DNA of 64,000 nt from positions 197,383 through 261,382 of the forward strand of contig DFZA01000005.1 of the NCBI GenBank assembly GCA_002382665.1. The letters are read 5' to 3'. This DNA is from Peptococcaceae bacterium UBA4068. GTDB lineage: Bacteria > Bacillota > Dehalobacteriia > UBA4068. A program made the position numbers and the translations under genes. Positions 36,308 to 45,180 of the stretch are shown piece by piece. Within the stretch, counting starts at the first letter, position 1. Each line of letters starts with the position of its first letter. The notes below the pieces were generated by a model, which saw only the letters and a list, made by a program, of their open reading frames with translations, was not told the origin of the DNA and did no database searches.

Positions 36308-36391
36308 AACCCTTTTAGTGGAAACATACAGACTGAATGGAGTGCCGTAGAGCTATCAAACGATACCGCAAGGTAAACGGAGGTAACTTAT

Positions 36392-38923
36392 ATGACTGAA
36401 AACAATCAACCACTAAAGGGCCTGAGTGTTGCTGAAGCTGCTGATTTGCAGCAACAATACGGTAAAAACGAGCTGACACCTCAGCAAAACGAAAGTTTTT
36501 TTAGCAAAGCGCTGAAGATTATTATTGAGCCAATGTTTGTGCTGCTGTTGGTGGCGGCAATTATTTATTTCATTCTTGGCGAACCGCGCGACGGCGCTGT
36601 GATGCTGATTTTTGTAATTGGCATTATCAGTATTGATGTGATTCAGGAATGGAAAACTGATAGAACGCTCAATGCGCTCAAAGACCTTTCTGCACCGCGT
36701 ATAACAGTAATCCGTGACGGGGTGGAGACTGAAATTACCAGTTGTGACCTGGTGCCCGGTGACTTAATGATCGTCTATGAGGGTGTGAAAATCCCTGCCG
36801 ACGGTTTTGTGGTAAGTTGCAGCGACCTTTGCGTTGACGAGTCCTCTTTGACCGGAGAGTCCGAAGGAGTTTGGAAGGTAACTGAAGATAAATTACGCCT
36901 TGCCAGCGATTATTGGCGGCGGGATTACTGCTATGCCGGTACATTAGTTACTCAGGGAACTGCGATTGTTAAAGTAGATAAGATTGGTCAAGCGACCGAG
37001 TACGGTAAAATCGGCGCCAATGTCGCCGCTGCTGTTGATGAGGCAACGCCGCTGCAAAAGCAGACTGGTAGCCTGGTCAAAATCAGCGCAGGCATAGCGG
37101 CGGTTTTGTTTATATTGGTTGGTATAGTCACATACTTAAACATACCTAGCCATGACTTTCATGAGAGAATCATTGAGAGTATCCTCTCCGGTATCACGCT
37201 GGCCATGGCTATGATACCGGAAGAATTTCCGGTTATATTAACAGTCTTTCTTTCGATGGGTGCTTGGCGGCTGGCCAAAAAGCAATCGTTGGTGCGAAAA
37301 TTGGCGGCTGTAGAAACATTGGGCGATGTATCTGTTCTCTGTGTCGATAAAACCGGCACTATTACCGTCAACCAAATGACTGTTCAGGATACTTGGGCGC
37401 TAGACGGCGACCAATACAACCTTTGCGAGGTTATGGGGTTGGCCTGTGAGGTTGACGCTTACGACCCAATGGAAAAAGCCATGATTCGTTATTGTGAGAG
37501 TCAGGACATACCCAAAGAACATTTATTCGGCGGCGATCTGATCACTGAATATGCCTTCACCAATCAGCTTAAGATGATGGGTCATGTTTGGCATCATGAT
37601 AATGCATTGATCGTAGCAGCCAAAGGTTCACCTGAACGTATTCTGAATATCTGTTCAATGACAGATACGGATAGGGAACTTGCAGAACAGAAGATTAGCG
37701 AAATGTCCTCTCAAGGGCTGCGGGTGATTGCGGTAGGTATGATGCGGCCGGAGTCAAGAGAACAGATTCCCGAGCAAATCACCGATTGTCAGCTTAATTT
37801 CTTAGGTCTGATCGGTCTTGCCGACCCACCGCGAGAAAGCGTCAAGCGGGATATCGCTGTCTGTAATAAGGCCGGTATTCGGGTGGTGATGATTACCGGT
37901 GATAATGGTATCACAGCATCGGCTATCGCCAAGAAGATCGGAATGCGCGACTGCGATAATATAATTACCGGCGATATGCTTAATCAGCTCAGCGATGAAC
38001 AACTGAGGGAAAGGGTTAAGACCGTAAGTATTTTTTCGCGTGTTGTCCCCGAACACAAAATGCGTATCGTCAAAGCCTTTAAAGAAAACGGCGAGATTGT
38101 GGCTATGACCGGCGACGGTGTCAATGACGCGCCAGCCTTGAAAAACGCCGATATTGGTATTGCCATGGGCAAGCGGGGTAGCGAGGTATCCAGAGAAGCA
38201 GCCGATTTTATTTTACTGGACGATAATTTTTCTACTATCGTGGAAACCGTAAAAGATGGCAGACGTATTTATGATAATATCCGTAAAGCGGTGGGTTATG
38301 TGTTTACTATTCATATTCCGATCGCCTTTGCTTCTTTACTGGCGCCTTTAATCGGCATCTCTCCGGGCAATCTATTATTATTACCGCTGCATGTCGTGCT
38401 GCTGGAATTAATCATTGACCCAACCTGTTCGATAGTGCTCGAACGCCAGCCTGCCGAAGTGGATATAATGAACCGGCCTCCTCGGAATCCTCGTGCCAAA
38501 CTGTTATCTGCCGGTATGCTTTGCAAAAGCGTTATCCAGGGACTGGTAGTATTTGCGGCTTCTTTCGGAACATATTACTATACGCTGATGCAGTATTCCG
38601 GCAATGCGCCATTGGCACGCTCCGCCGGATTGGCAATTATTATTCTCGCTAATTTGTTCCTGGTTCAGGTCAACAGCTCAGACCACCATTTTGCTATTCA
38701 ATCTATGAAGCTGTTAGCCAAAGATAAAGTCATGTGGGCTGCTAATATCGGCACAGTCTTGATGTTGCTGGTTGTTTTATATACGCCGCTTAATATCTAT
38801 TTAAAATTAGCGCCATTATCCGGTTCGCTATTGCTGATGGCTATTATTGTAGCTGCGATATCGGTGTTCTGGTATGAAGTTGTCAAGATATTTGGACGGA
38901 ACAGAAAACACGCCGGAATTTGA
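36392..38923 (+). CDS. P-type cation-transporting ATPase (P2-like), riboswitch-controlled
   Basis: 843 aa. Actuator motif SLTGES, phosphorylation site VDKTGTITVNQMT, nucleotide-binding KGSPERIL, hinge TGDGVNDAPALKNADIGIAMG, and about ten membrane helices as in Ca2+-type P2 ATPases. The transmembrane-4 motif reads AMIPEEFPVILTVF where Ca2+ pumps have PEGLP, pointing to another ion. The upstream NiCo riboswitch makes Co2+, Ni2+ or Fe2+ efflux the best guess. ATG at 36392 with GGAGG nine bases upstream. Confidence 0.9.
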   Translation: MTENNQPLKGLSVAEAADLQQQYGKNELTPQQNESFFSKALKIIIEPMFVLLLVAAIIYFILGEPRDGAVMLIFVIGIISIDVIQEWKTDRTLNALKDLSAPRITVIRDGVETEITSCDLVPGDLMIVYEGVKIPADGFVVSCSDLCVDESSLTGESEGVWKVTEDKLRLASDYWRRDYCYAGTLVTQGTAIVKVDKIGQATEYGKIGANVAAAVDEATPLQKQTGSLVKISAGIAAVLFILVGIVTYLNIPSHDFHERIIESILSGITLAMAMIPEEFPVILTVFLSMGAWRLAKKQSLVRKLAAVETLGDVSVLCVDKTGTITVNQMTVQDTWALDGDQYNLCEVMGLACEVDAYDPMEKAMIRYCESQDIPKEHLFGGDLITEYAFTNQLKMMGHVWHHDNALIVAAKGSPERILNICSMTDTDRELAEQKISEMSSQGLRVIAVGMMRPESREQIPEQITDCQLNFLGLIGLADPPRESVKRDIAVCNKAGIRVVMITGDNGITASAIAKKIGMRDCDNIITGDMLNQLSDEQLRERVKTVSIFSRVVPEHKMRIVKAFKENGEIVAMTGDGVNDAPALKNADIGIAMGKRGSEVSREAADFILLDDNFSTIVETVKDGRRIYDNIRKAVGYVFTIHIPIAFASLLAPLIGISPGNLLLLPLHVVLLELIIDPTCSIVLERQPAEVDIMNRPPRNPRAKLLSAGMLCKSVIQGLVVFAASFGTYYYTLMQYSGNAPLARSAGLAIIILANLFLVQVNSSDHHFAIQSMKLLAKDKVMWAANIGTVLMLLVVLYTPLNIYLKLAPLSGSLLLMAIIVAAISVFWYEVVKIFGRNRKHAGI

Positions 38924-38950
38924 TGAGAATTTGAATTTTAATTTCTATTA

Positions 38951-38985
38951 AAAGAGCGAGATGTTTGATTTCTCGTTCTTTATAA
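38951..38985 (+). terminator. Terminator after the P-type ATPase gene
   Basis: AAAGAGCGAGA (38951-38961) pairs with TCTCGTTCTTT (38971-38981, one G-U), then T/A-rich sequence. Confidence 0.8.
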
Positions 38986-39104
38986 TATTTGAAAATATTT
39001 GATTTATTTAGCAACATTTGTTATTATAATTATAATAATTAATATTTAATGATTATTATATTAAGAAACTACTATCAACATCGGTAATTTCTGGAGGGTG
39101 ATTT

Positions 39105-40037
39105 ATGGAAGAATATTTCTGTGATAATTGCGGTACAAAATTAGGGGAAGAACAAAAATTTTGTCCCAAATGCGGCACACCAAAAAAACAAGTGCCAGAG
39201 AACATAAGCGTAGATCAGCTAGAAGATGGGCCAAGGTATTGTATCCGTTGCGGTCGGCAGATCACTGCTGATAATATGTATTGTCCGGAATGCGGAAAAC
39301 CAGTAAACCCTGTAAGTACCACAAACGCATCTCAGGCACAAGATTTTGTGCAACAAATGCGTACCGTATATAAAACATCGGATCAGAGCAATGATAACAA
39401 TTATAATAATTATAATAACTGGCGGTCATCATACGTGAATACTGGTGAAGATGACGCTTATATTCAGGTAAAAGTTTATTATTATAAACGTAAATTCGAG
39501 AAATTTTGGATGTCCGAGACAAAATCGAGTTGGAACTGGTGCGCTTTCTTATTTGTACCGTTTTGGTTTATTTATCGTAAAATGTACAAATGGGGTTTCG
39601 CCGCTCTGGCGATTCAGTTTGTCTTTTCTATTATTGGCGGATGGGGCAGTTCACTATTATTGTTTGCAATGGCTATAACTTCCGGCGTGCTTAGTAATTA
39701 TATTTATAAACTGCATATCGATAAGTTGGTCAACGAAGGCCGAACGCTTAATGAGCCATTTAAATCGCAACATATTCATAAATTTGGTGGCGTTAATAAA
39801 GCAGCCATGATTCTTACGCTTATCGGTTATATAATATTAATGAGTATCCTTTCGTCAGCAGGTATTTATGGCAATAATACATATTCCAACCATAGTTATA
39901 ATTTCAGTGATACTTCAAATACTACCTATGCGGTAAGCGGCTGTACTAATTATGATGAATACGGCAACTATTGTATAGATCATGGCTGTCTAGTTGATGG
40001 CTGCACAAACCAAAGAGAACCGGGAAGCGATTTTTGA
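39105..40037 (+). CDS. Zinc-ribbon membrane protein with DUF2628-like domain
   Basis: 310 aa. Two zinc ribbons open the protein (FCDNCGTKLGEEQKFCPKCG and YCIRCGRQITADNMYCPECG). A polar Asn/Tyr-rich linker follows, then a DUF2628-type membrane domain (WNWCAFLFVPFWFIYRKMY and three to four helices, about 140-260). A C-terminal Cys-rich tail (SGCTNYDEYGNYCIDHGC) looks like another small metal site. GGAGGG ribosome site. Function unknown; likely a membrane-anchored metal-binding or regulatory protein. Confidence 0.75.
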   Translation: MEEYFCDNCGTKLGEEQKFCPKCGTPKKQVPENISVDQLEDGPRYCIRCGRQITADNMYCPECGKPVNPVSTTNASQAQDFVQQMRTVYKTSDQSNDNNYNNYNNWRSSYVNTGEDDAYIQVKVYYYKRKFEKFWMSETKSSWNWCAFLFVPFWFIYRKMYKWGFAALAIQFVFSIIGGWGSSLLLFAMAITSGVLSNYIYKLHIDKLVNEGRTLNEPFKSQHIHKFGGVNKAAMILTLIGYIILMSILSSAGIYGNNTYSNHSYNFSDTSNTTYAVSGCTNYDEYGNYCIDHGCLVDGCTNQREPGSDF

Positions 40038-40090
40038 TACCTGTATCAAGATCAGATGTAGAACAGTAGATATTAAAATATCGATACTAT

Positions 40091-40120
40091 AGAAACCGTC
40101 CTTTAGGGCGGTTTCTATTT
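40091..40120 (+). terminator. Rho-independent terminator
   Basis: AGAAACCGTCC and GGGCGGTTTCT form an 11-bp stem (one G-U) with a short loop, followed by A then T-run. Confidence 0.85.
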
Positions 40121-40143
40121 TGAGAAAATATTTTAAAAAACTG

Positions 40144-40203
40144 TTGACATCCAGAAAAACTCTGAATATAATGGTATTATAGTTAGTTGGTATAGTAACT
40201 AAC
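40144..40203 (+). promoter_or_regulatory. SigA promoter plus operator dyad of the ytrA-like operon
   Basis: TTGACA (40144-40149), 17-bp spacer, TATAAT (40167-40172). At about +4 begins the dyad GTTAGTT (40182-40188) / AACTAAC (40197-40203), placed where a repressor would block initiation; the GntR protein encoded downstream is the obvious candidate. Confidence 0.8.
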
Positions 40204-40228
40204 CAACGTTCGGAAAGGAGGGATCAAG

Positions 40229-40597
40229 ATGCAAATCAATACAAACTCCGATAAGCCGATTTTCCTTCAGATAGCGGAAGGGATGGAAGACGCAATACTA
40301 AGCGGTGCTTTTGCCGAGGAAAGCCAGATACCGTCGATTACGGAGTTTTCCGTCAATTACAAAATCAACCCAGCCACGGCCTTGAAAGGAATCAATATGT
40401 TGACCGATGCTGGGATAGTTTATAAGAAAAGAGGGTTAGGTATGTTTGTAAAAACCGGAGCGGTCGAGAAGCTAAAAGATAAAAGGAAACACTCATTTTA
40501 CCAAAATTTCATAGAGGGTTTGATTGCAGAGGCCAAGCGTTTGCAGATATCAAAAGCAGAAATCCAGGCAATGATCGAAGGGGGGTTTGACAAATGA
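40229..40597 (+). CDS. GntR-family (YtrA subfamily) transcriptional regulator
   Basis: 122 aa. Winged helix about 10-75 (QIPSITEFSVNYKINPATALKGINML, KRGLGMFV), then the short two-helix C-terminus typical of YtrA, which lacks a full ligand domain. AAGGAGG ribosome site. Overlaps the ABC ATPase gene by 4 bp. Expected to repress its own operon until an envelope stress signal arrives. Confidence 0.9.
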   Translation: MQINTNSDKPIFLQIAEGMEDAILSGAFAEESQIPSITEFSVNYKINPATALKGINMLTDAGIVYKKRGLGMFVKTGAVEKLKDKRKHSFYQNFIEGLIAEAKRLQISKAEIQAMIEGGFDK

Positions 40598-41439
40598 GTA
40601 TTGAAGTAAAAAGCATCACTAAATATTATGGCAAAACCTGTGCTCTTAATGATGTCAGCGTAACTTTTGACGATAATAAAATTTATGGGCTTCTGGGCAG
40701 AAACGGCGCCGGTAAAACTTCGTTACTCAGTATTATCTCTAACCGGATCTTTGCCGAAAACGGAACGGTAGCTATTGACGGTATGCCGGCTCAGGAAAAC
40801 GATGCTGCTATTGGCAGGCTATATGCGATGGGTGAAAAAACGTATTACCCCGAAAGTATGCGTATCAAAGACGTATTTAAATGGACTAAGCTGTTTTATC
40901 CTCAGTTCGATGAAACTTATGCCAAATCTTTGGCCGATCAATTCGGATTAAAGCTGAATAAAAAGGTTAAATCATTATCAACCGGTTTTCTGACCATATT
41001 CAAGCTGATAGTAGCGTTATCGGTCAATACACCCTACTTATTGCTTGATGAGCCGGTTTTGGGACTTGACGCCAATAACCGTGATTTATTTTACCGGCTG
41101 CTGTTGGAAAAATATAGTAATAATCCCTTTACGGTGATTATCTCTACGCATTTGATTGAGGAAGTTGCTAATTTGATCGAAGACGTTGTGATTATCAAAG
41201 AGGGGCGTATTATCTGTAGTCAAGCGCGTGAAAAACTGTTGTCCGACAGTTACTCTGTATCTGGTAAAATCGTTGATGTTGACGTTTATACAGCGGGTAA
41301 AGAATTGCTCGGCTGTGAAGTAATGGCCGGATTTAAAACGGCTTATATTATGGGGCAGGCGGATTATGATAATGCCGATGGTCTGGAAATTGCCAAGGTA
41401 GACCTGCAAAAGCTGTTTATCCAGCTTACCAATATATGA
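40594..41439 (+). CDS. ABC transporter ATP-binding protein (YtrB-like)
   Basis: 281 aa. Walker A GLLGRNGAGKTS, Walker B YLLLDEPVLGLD and H-loop ISTHLIEE are intact. The signature is unusual: SLSTGFLTIFKL instead of LSGGQ-like, as seen in some YtrB/antibiotic-type ATPases. C-terminal ~75 residues form the extra domain of this subclass. Lies between its regulator and its permease. Confidence 0.9.
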   Translation: MSIEVKSITKYYGKTCALNDVSVTFDDNKIYGLLGRNGAGKTSLLSIISNRIFAENGTVAIDGMPAQENDAAIGRLYAMGEKTYYPESMRIKDVFKWTKLFYPQFDETYAKSLADQFGLKLNKKVKSLSTGFLTIFKLIVALSVNTPYLLLDEPVLGLDANNRDLFYRLLLEKYSNNPFTVIISTHLIEEVANLIEDVVIIKEGRIICSQAREKLLSDSYSVSGKIVDVDVYTAGKELLGCEVMAGFKTAYIMGQADYDNADGLEIAKVDLQKLFIQLTNI

Positions 41440-41454
41440 ACGGGGGAATATAAA

Positions 41455-42213
41455 ATGAATCTTAAACCTTCTTTTCAATATCAATTGACCGACCATCTAA
41501 AATCTATTTTATTCTATTATATTATTATTATTTGTGTGTTTTCCGTTATTATTTGCACCACTTTCGTTACGGTGTCATCTAATGTAAGTTTTAATGGACT
41601 GGAGGTTGCAACATTAGTATTTTTATTTGTCAGCGGACTTTGCGCATTTAGAGAGAATTTTCTAATGCTTGAGCAAAACAGCGTCTCGAGAAAAGTTATA
41701 TTTTACTCAAGAATATTGACGGCGGTTACGATTTGTTTAATAATGGCGATTATCGATAAAATATTACTGACCATATTTGCAGCAGTAGCTATGTCCAGTG
41801 GTGATTCTATTGTTGTTGTCTCTTTGTTTGATTTGATATATGGAGCTAACGGAGGTGTTGTAAGCTCAGTAGGCATGCAGCTTATTGGATTCTTATTCAA
41901 CTTTTGCTTCTATATAACTGTTTTTGCATTCGGCTATTTTATTACCGTACTGTTTTATAGGCTCAATAAACCGGGCAAAGTAGCGGTTGGCGTCGGCGTA
42001 CCGGTATTTCTCTGCATCGTGCTGCCGATTCTTAACTCTACGTTAGCAGATGGTAAGATTGGCCGCGCTTATGTTAAATTTGTGGAATTTTCCATGGGAT
42101 TATCTGCAGCAGGTCCGGCAAACCCGGCTCACGCCATCACCAGTTGGCTGGTTTACGCCGCTGTGTTCGGTTTATTTAGCTGGCTGCTGCTCAGGAGAGC
42201 CGTGGTTAAATAA
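41455..42213 (+). CDS. ABC transporter permease, about six membrane helices
   Basis: 252 aa, hydrophobic throughout, six predicted helices with a short loop near residues 100-135. No named family motif; identity rests on position after a YtrA/YtrB pair and on the ABC-2-like helix pattern. CGGGGG ribosome site precedes ATG 41455 by about eleven bases. Confidence 0.8.
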   Translation: MNLKPSFQYQLTDHLKSILFYYIIIICVFSVIICTTFVTVSSNVSFNGLEVATLVFLFVSGLCAFRENFLMLEQNSVSRKVIFYSRILTAVTICLIMAIIDKILLTIFAAVAMSSGDSIVVVSLFDLIYGANGGVVSSVGMQLIGFLFNFCFYITVFAFGYFITVLFYRLNKPGKVAVGVGVPVFLCIVLPILNSTLADGKIGRAYVKFVEFSMGLSAAGPANPAHAITSWLVYAAVFGLFSWLLLRRAVVK

Positions 42214-42229
42214 AAATACTGCTATAAAA

Positions 42230-42254
42230 AGGCCACCGTTTTTTACGGTGGCCT
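42230..42254 (+). terminator. Terminator-like hairpin, copy 1
   Basis: AGGCCACCG (42230-42238) / CGGTGGCCT (42246-42254), nearly identical to the hairpin at 42386. No T-run follows the second arm. Confidence 0.7.
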
Positions 42255-42385
42255 CAGCGTGTCGATAAACTTCGCGATACGTCGTTACGGCCACCCCTGT
42301 CTCCTCGACGTATCTTTAATACGCCTACGTCGCCGGTTTCGACCGTGCCTGGTCTCGCTCGTTTCTCAGCTCGCTGACCACTTCT
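42255..42385. repeat. GC-rich palindromic element between duplicated hairpins
   Basis: 131 bp of distinctly GC-rich sequence with a perfect 9-bp stem GATACGTCG (42276-42284) / CGACGTATC (42306-42314) and further short C/G-rich dyads. No ORF. Flanked on both sides by the same terminator hairpin, which suggests an insertion or a duplication event. Candidate dispersed repeat. Confidence 0.5.
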
Positions 42386-42415
42386 AGGCCACCGTTTTTT
42401 AACGGTGGCCTTTTT
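42386..42415 (+). terminator. Rho-independent terminator, copy 2
   Basis: AGGCCACCG (42386-42394) / CGGTGGCCT (42403-42411), then TTTTATATT. Lies between convergent genes. Confidence 0.8.
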
Positions 42416-42872
42416 ATATTACGTCTTTGCTTATATTTAATATTATTTCTAACACTTCGTCTGATATTTGCGTAAAATTGCTTGCTAATCGTTCGCTGAT
42501 GGCAACCCCCATGTTGAATTGCTCCGTTTCGATGCCAATCAAATATCCTTGGATATGTGGGTAATAGATTCTTAACGCCTCAAACATGCTAAACTGATGC
42601 TGGCTATCGAAAGCGGTTATATTACTAATTGCTTGGTTTAATCCAATCAACTGAATGTTACCGGCTCTGTTTTGCTGTTGAATCGCATCAATCATGATTA
42701 AAAAATCATCTTGATTTATCTGGTCAAGGCAATATTGCACATCGGTTTCGCCGCTGAATGCCTCAATATCTAATTTTTGCAGCTCAAACTTAATGGCGTT
42801 AACAATCAACACGCCGATACCGTCATCCTGCATTAGTATATTACCGATGCCGATTACAACTATCCGTTTCAT
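42414..42872 (-). CDS. [NiFe] hydrogenase maturation protease
   Basis: 152 aa. VVIGIGNILMQDDGIGVLIVNAI is the HyaD/HycI-family signature, with the metal-binding Glu/Asp (QDDG) and later DAIQQQNRAG and the His in FDSQHQFSM. It removes the C-terminal peptide after the DPCxxC motif of the large subunit, whose gene directly precedes it with a 4-bp overlap. Last gene of the hydrogenase operon. Confidence 0.93.
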   Translation of the reverse strand: MKRIVVIGIGNILMQDDGIGVLIVNAIKFELQKLDIEAFSGETDVQYCLDQINQDDFLIMIDAIQQQNRAGNIQLIGLNQAISNITAFDSQHQFSMFEALRIYYPHIQGYLIGIETEQFNMGVAISERLASNFTQISDEVLEIILNISKDVI

Positions 42873-44281
42873 GACACGATCTGTATTGAATTAATTAGGT
42901 TGCCGCTTTGGTAGATATGGGTGGCGCAAGATATACAAGGGTCAAAACTGCGAATAATTCTGCCCAGCTCAACCGGATTGGACGGATCAGTGATCTGTGT
43001 GCCGATCAGCGCTTTTTCCCCCGGGCCGGGTAAATTATCTTCTGTTCTGGTAGAAAGATTCCAAGTAGTAGGGGCGATGATCTGATAAAAAGAAATCAAC
43101 TGGTTTTCTATTTTCAACCAATGACCAAGCGCGCCGCGGGTTGTATCAATCAATCCCTTACCAAAAGCTGTGGAGGGAACCGAATATACTTGCTGAACAT
43201 CGGTTCCGGGAATCAGGTTGCTTAACAAAACCTTGATAATCGCGGCAATTTTTTTGGCTTCCAGCACTCTGGCGATAGTTCTGTCCATAGCTGATATGCC
43301 ATGGCGGTACTCGCCGCTTAGCCACATTCTGGCTAGTGGGCCGGACTCGTAGGGCAGGCCATTATATCTAGGGGCCTTAACCCAGGAGTATGCTTGACTC
43401 TTAGCAATATCGGGTTCGGCAATCGTTTCGTTTGGTGCATAGGTCTCTGTTTGGTCGGTATACCAGGAAGTTGCTATATTCTCGGTGATTCTTTCAGGGT
43501 CCAGCACTTGCTTGATGCCGTCGTGATAGATAAAAGGATTTAAATAAAGCGTACCGAGCTGACTGTAATTGTTAAAGCAGCCGTAACTGAGAAAGTTACC
43601 GTAACCCTTCCCCATCTCAAAATAATCCTGGTAATACTGAGCTACTGTTTGTGTGTCAGGTACCATTTTACTGTCAATAAACTCGGTGATGTTATGTAGC
43701 AGCGAGAAAAGTCTGGAAATTTTTTCCTTTGTGGCCTGCGTAGTTATGCCGCCGATAAATACGCCATGGTTATGAGGGGCTTTGCCTCCCAATACAGCTA
43801 GCATTTCATGAGCGCTGCGGCTGATATCCAGCGAATCGAAATAATGCTGAACCAGCAAATCATTTTTGATTTTTGGTAGTCTTAAATCTGTTTGCTTGGC
43901 GATAAAAAGAGTGTTGTTCTGCGGCATAGCGACATAATCCGGTAACGTATATTGATAAAAATGCCTGATATGGTTTTGTAGATACTCGCAGCCGTGAATA
44001 ATATCCCTTAAATATTTGCCCTGATCAGATACTTCAATGTCCATAGCGTCTTCCAAGGCCATTGTCGAGGCCATGGCATGCGCTGAAGAGCAGATGCCGC
44101 AAATGCGCTGGGTAAAATATACGGCGTCAAAAGGGCTTCTGCCGGTAAGCATTTTTTCAAAGCCTCGGAAAAGCAGGCCTTTGGTATGCGTATCGGTTAC
44201 GATATTATCTTCAACCGTTGCATCAATTTCCAAAAAGCCGCTGATGCGCGTTACGGGATTAATCACTAATCGTTCGCTCAT
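42869..44281 (-). CDS. [NiFe] hydrogenase large subunit
   Basis: 470 aa. N-terminal Ni ligands in RICGICSSAH, C-terminal ligands in FDPCISCATH; the residues after DPCxxCxxH are the processed tail. All four ligands are Cys, so this is not a NiFeSe enzyme. Oxidises or evolves H2 together with the small subunit encoded 2 bp upstream. Confidence 0.96.
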   Translation of the reverse strand: MSERLVINPVTRISGFLEIDATVEDNIVTDTHTKGLLFRGFEKMLTGRSPFDAVYFTQRICGICSSAHAMASTMALEDAMDIEVSDQGKYLRDIIHGCEYLQNHIRHFYQYTLPDYVAMPQNNTLFIAKQTDLRLPKIKNDLLVQHYFDSLDISRSAHEMLAVLGGKAPHNHGVFIGGITTQATKEKISRLFSLLHNITEFIDSKMVPDTQTVAQYYQDYFEMGKGYGNFLSYGCFNNYSQLGTLYLNPFIYHDGIKQVLDPERITENIATSWYTDQTETYAPNETIAEPDIAKSQAYSWVKAPRYNGLPYESGPLARMWLSGEYRHGISAMDRTIARVLEAKKIAAIIKVLLSNLIPGTDVQQVYSVPSTAFGKGLIDTTRGALGHWLKIENQLISFYQIIAPTTWNLSTRTEDNLPGPGEKALIGTQITDPSNPVELGRIIRSFDPCISCATHIYQSGNLINSIQIVS

Positions 44282-44283
44282 AA

Positions 44284-45180
44284 TTATACCTCTCTGGTTG
44301 TATTATAACTGATAAACGGCTCCATCCGGTCAGGGAAACCGAATTGGGCACAGCCGATACAAGGGCTATCGTCGCCGATCGGCCAGTTGACATGTTGATT
44401 CCACTTTCTGACCGGGCAGTCAACCGGCGTTACCGGACCCCTGCAGCCGATTTTAAACATACAGGATTTATCACCGAGCTTTTCGGCAAATATACCTTGG
44501 TCAAAATAAGGTCTGCGGGGGCAAACGTCGTGAATCAGAGTACTGTAAAACATGGTTGGTCTGTCTTTATTGTCCAGTTCAGGCTGCCCGTAGAGTAATA
44601 TGTAGGATAGTGTGCCTGTCAGCCAGTCCGGATGACAAGGGCAGCCGGGCAATTTGATCACTTTTCTGTTTAAAATACTTTGTACCGACAGAGAGCCAGA
44701 AGGATTAGGCCTGCCGGCCGATATGCCGCCATCGCTGGCACAAGCGCCCATGGCAATCACATAAGAAGCCTTTGGCCCAAGTTCATTGATAGCGCGATAA
44801 GCAGTGATTGGCTGGCCGTTAAATTGTCCGATAATATTATAAAGGCCATTGTCTTTGCTGGCGATTGCGCCTTCTACTACTAAGATATAATCGTCGGCGG
44901 TAATAGCAAATAGCTTTTCCATGGCCGCCTGACCTTCGGCTACCATCAGAGAGTTATCGAATATGATGTTTACCATTTGCGTTGCCAAATTTTTAAATCC
45001 GGGATTTGCTGCGTCAAGTAAGGAAATAATGTTACCAGAACAACCTGTCAGCTCCAGCCAGACCAGGTTTCTTTTTTTTATCGTACCGTTTTTGATTGCC
45101 ATAATAGCTTTGTTGGCAAGCATAGATACTAATTTCAATTTTTCTGTTTGATTTGGACAACTATTTATTTGTTTTTTCAC
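44284..45180 (-). CDS. [NiFe] hydrogenase small subunit, no Tat signal
   Basis: 298 aa. Proximal cluster Cys in LELTGCSGNIISLL, AMGACASDGG and LPGCPCHPDW; the further clusters use HDVCPRR, MFKIGCRGP, PVDCPVRKWN and DSPCIGCAQFGFP. The pattern is that of group 1-type small subunits. There is no twin-arginine signal (starts MKKQINSCPNQTEK) and no C-terminal membrane anchor, so the enzyme should stay in the cytoplasm. It overlaps the upstream cytochrome b5-like gene by 4 bp. Confidence 0.95.
   Translation of the reverse strand: MKKQINSCPNQTEKLKLVSMLANKAIMAIKNGTIKKRNLVWLELTGCSGNIISLLDAANPGFKNLATQMVNIIFDNSLMVAEGQAAMEKLFAITADDYILVVEGAIASKDNGLYNIIGQFNGQPITAYRAINELGPKASYVIAMGACASDGGISAGRPNPSGSLSVQSILNRKVIKLPGCPCHPDWLTGTLSYILLYGQPELDNKDRPTMFYSTLIHDVCPRRPYFDQGIFAEKLGDKSCMFKIGCRGPVTPVDCPVRKWNQHVNWPIGDDSPCIGCAQFGFPDRMEPFISYNTTREV

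Noticed and set aside
42869..44281. NiFeSe hydrogenase
   Set aside because: The C-terminal motif is DPCxxC with Cys codons, so no selenocysteine ligand.
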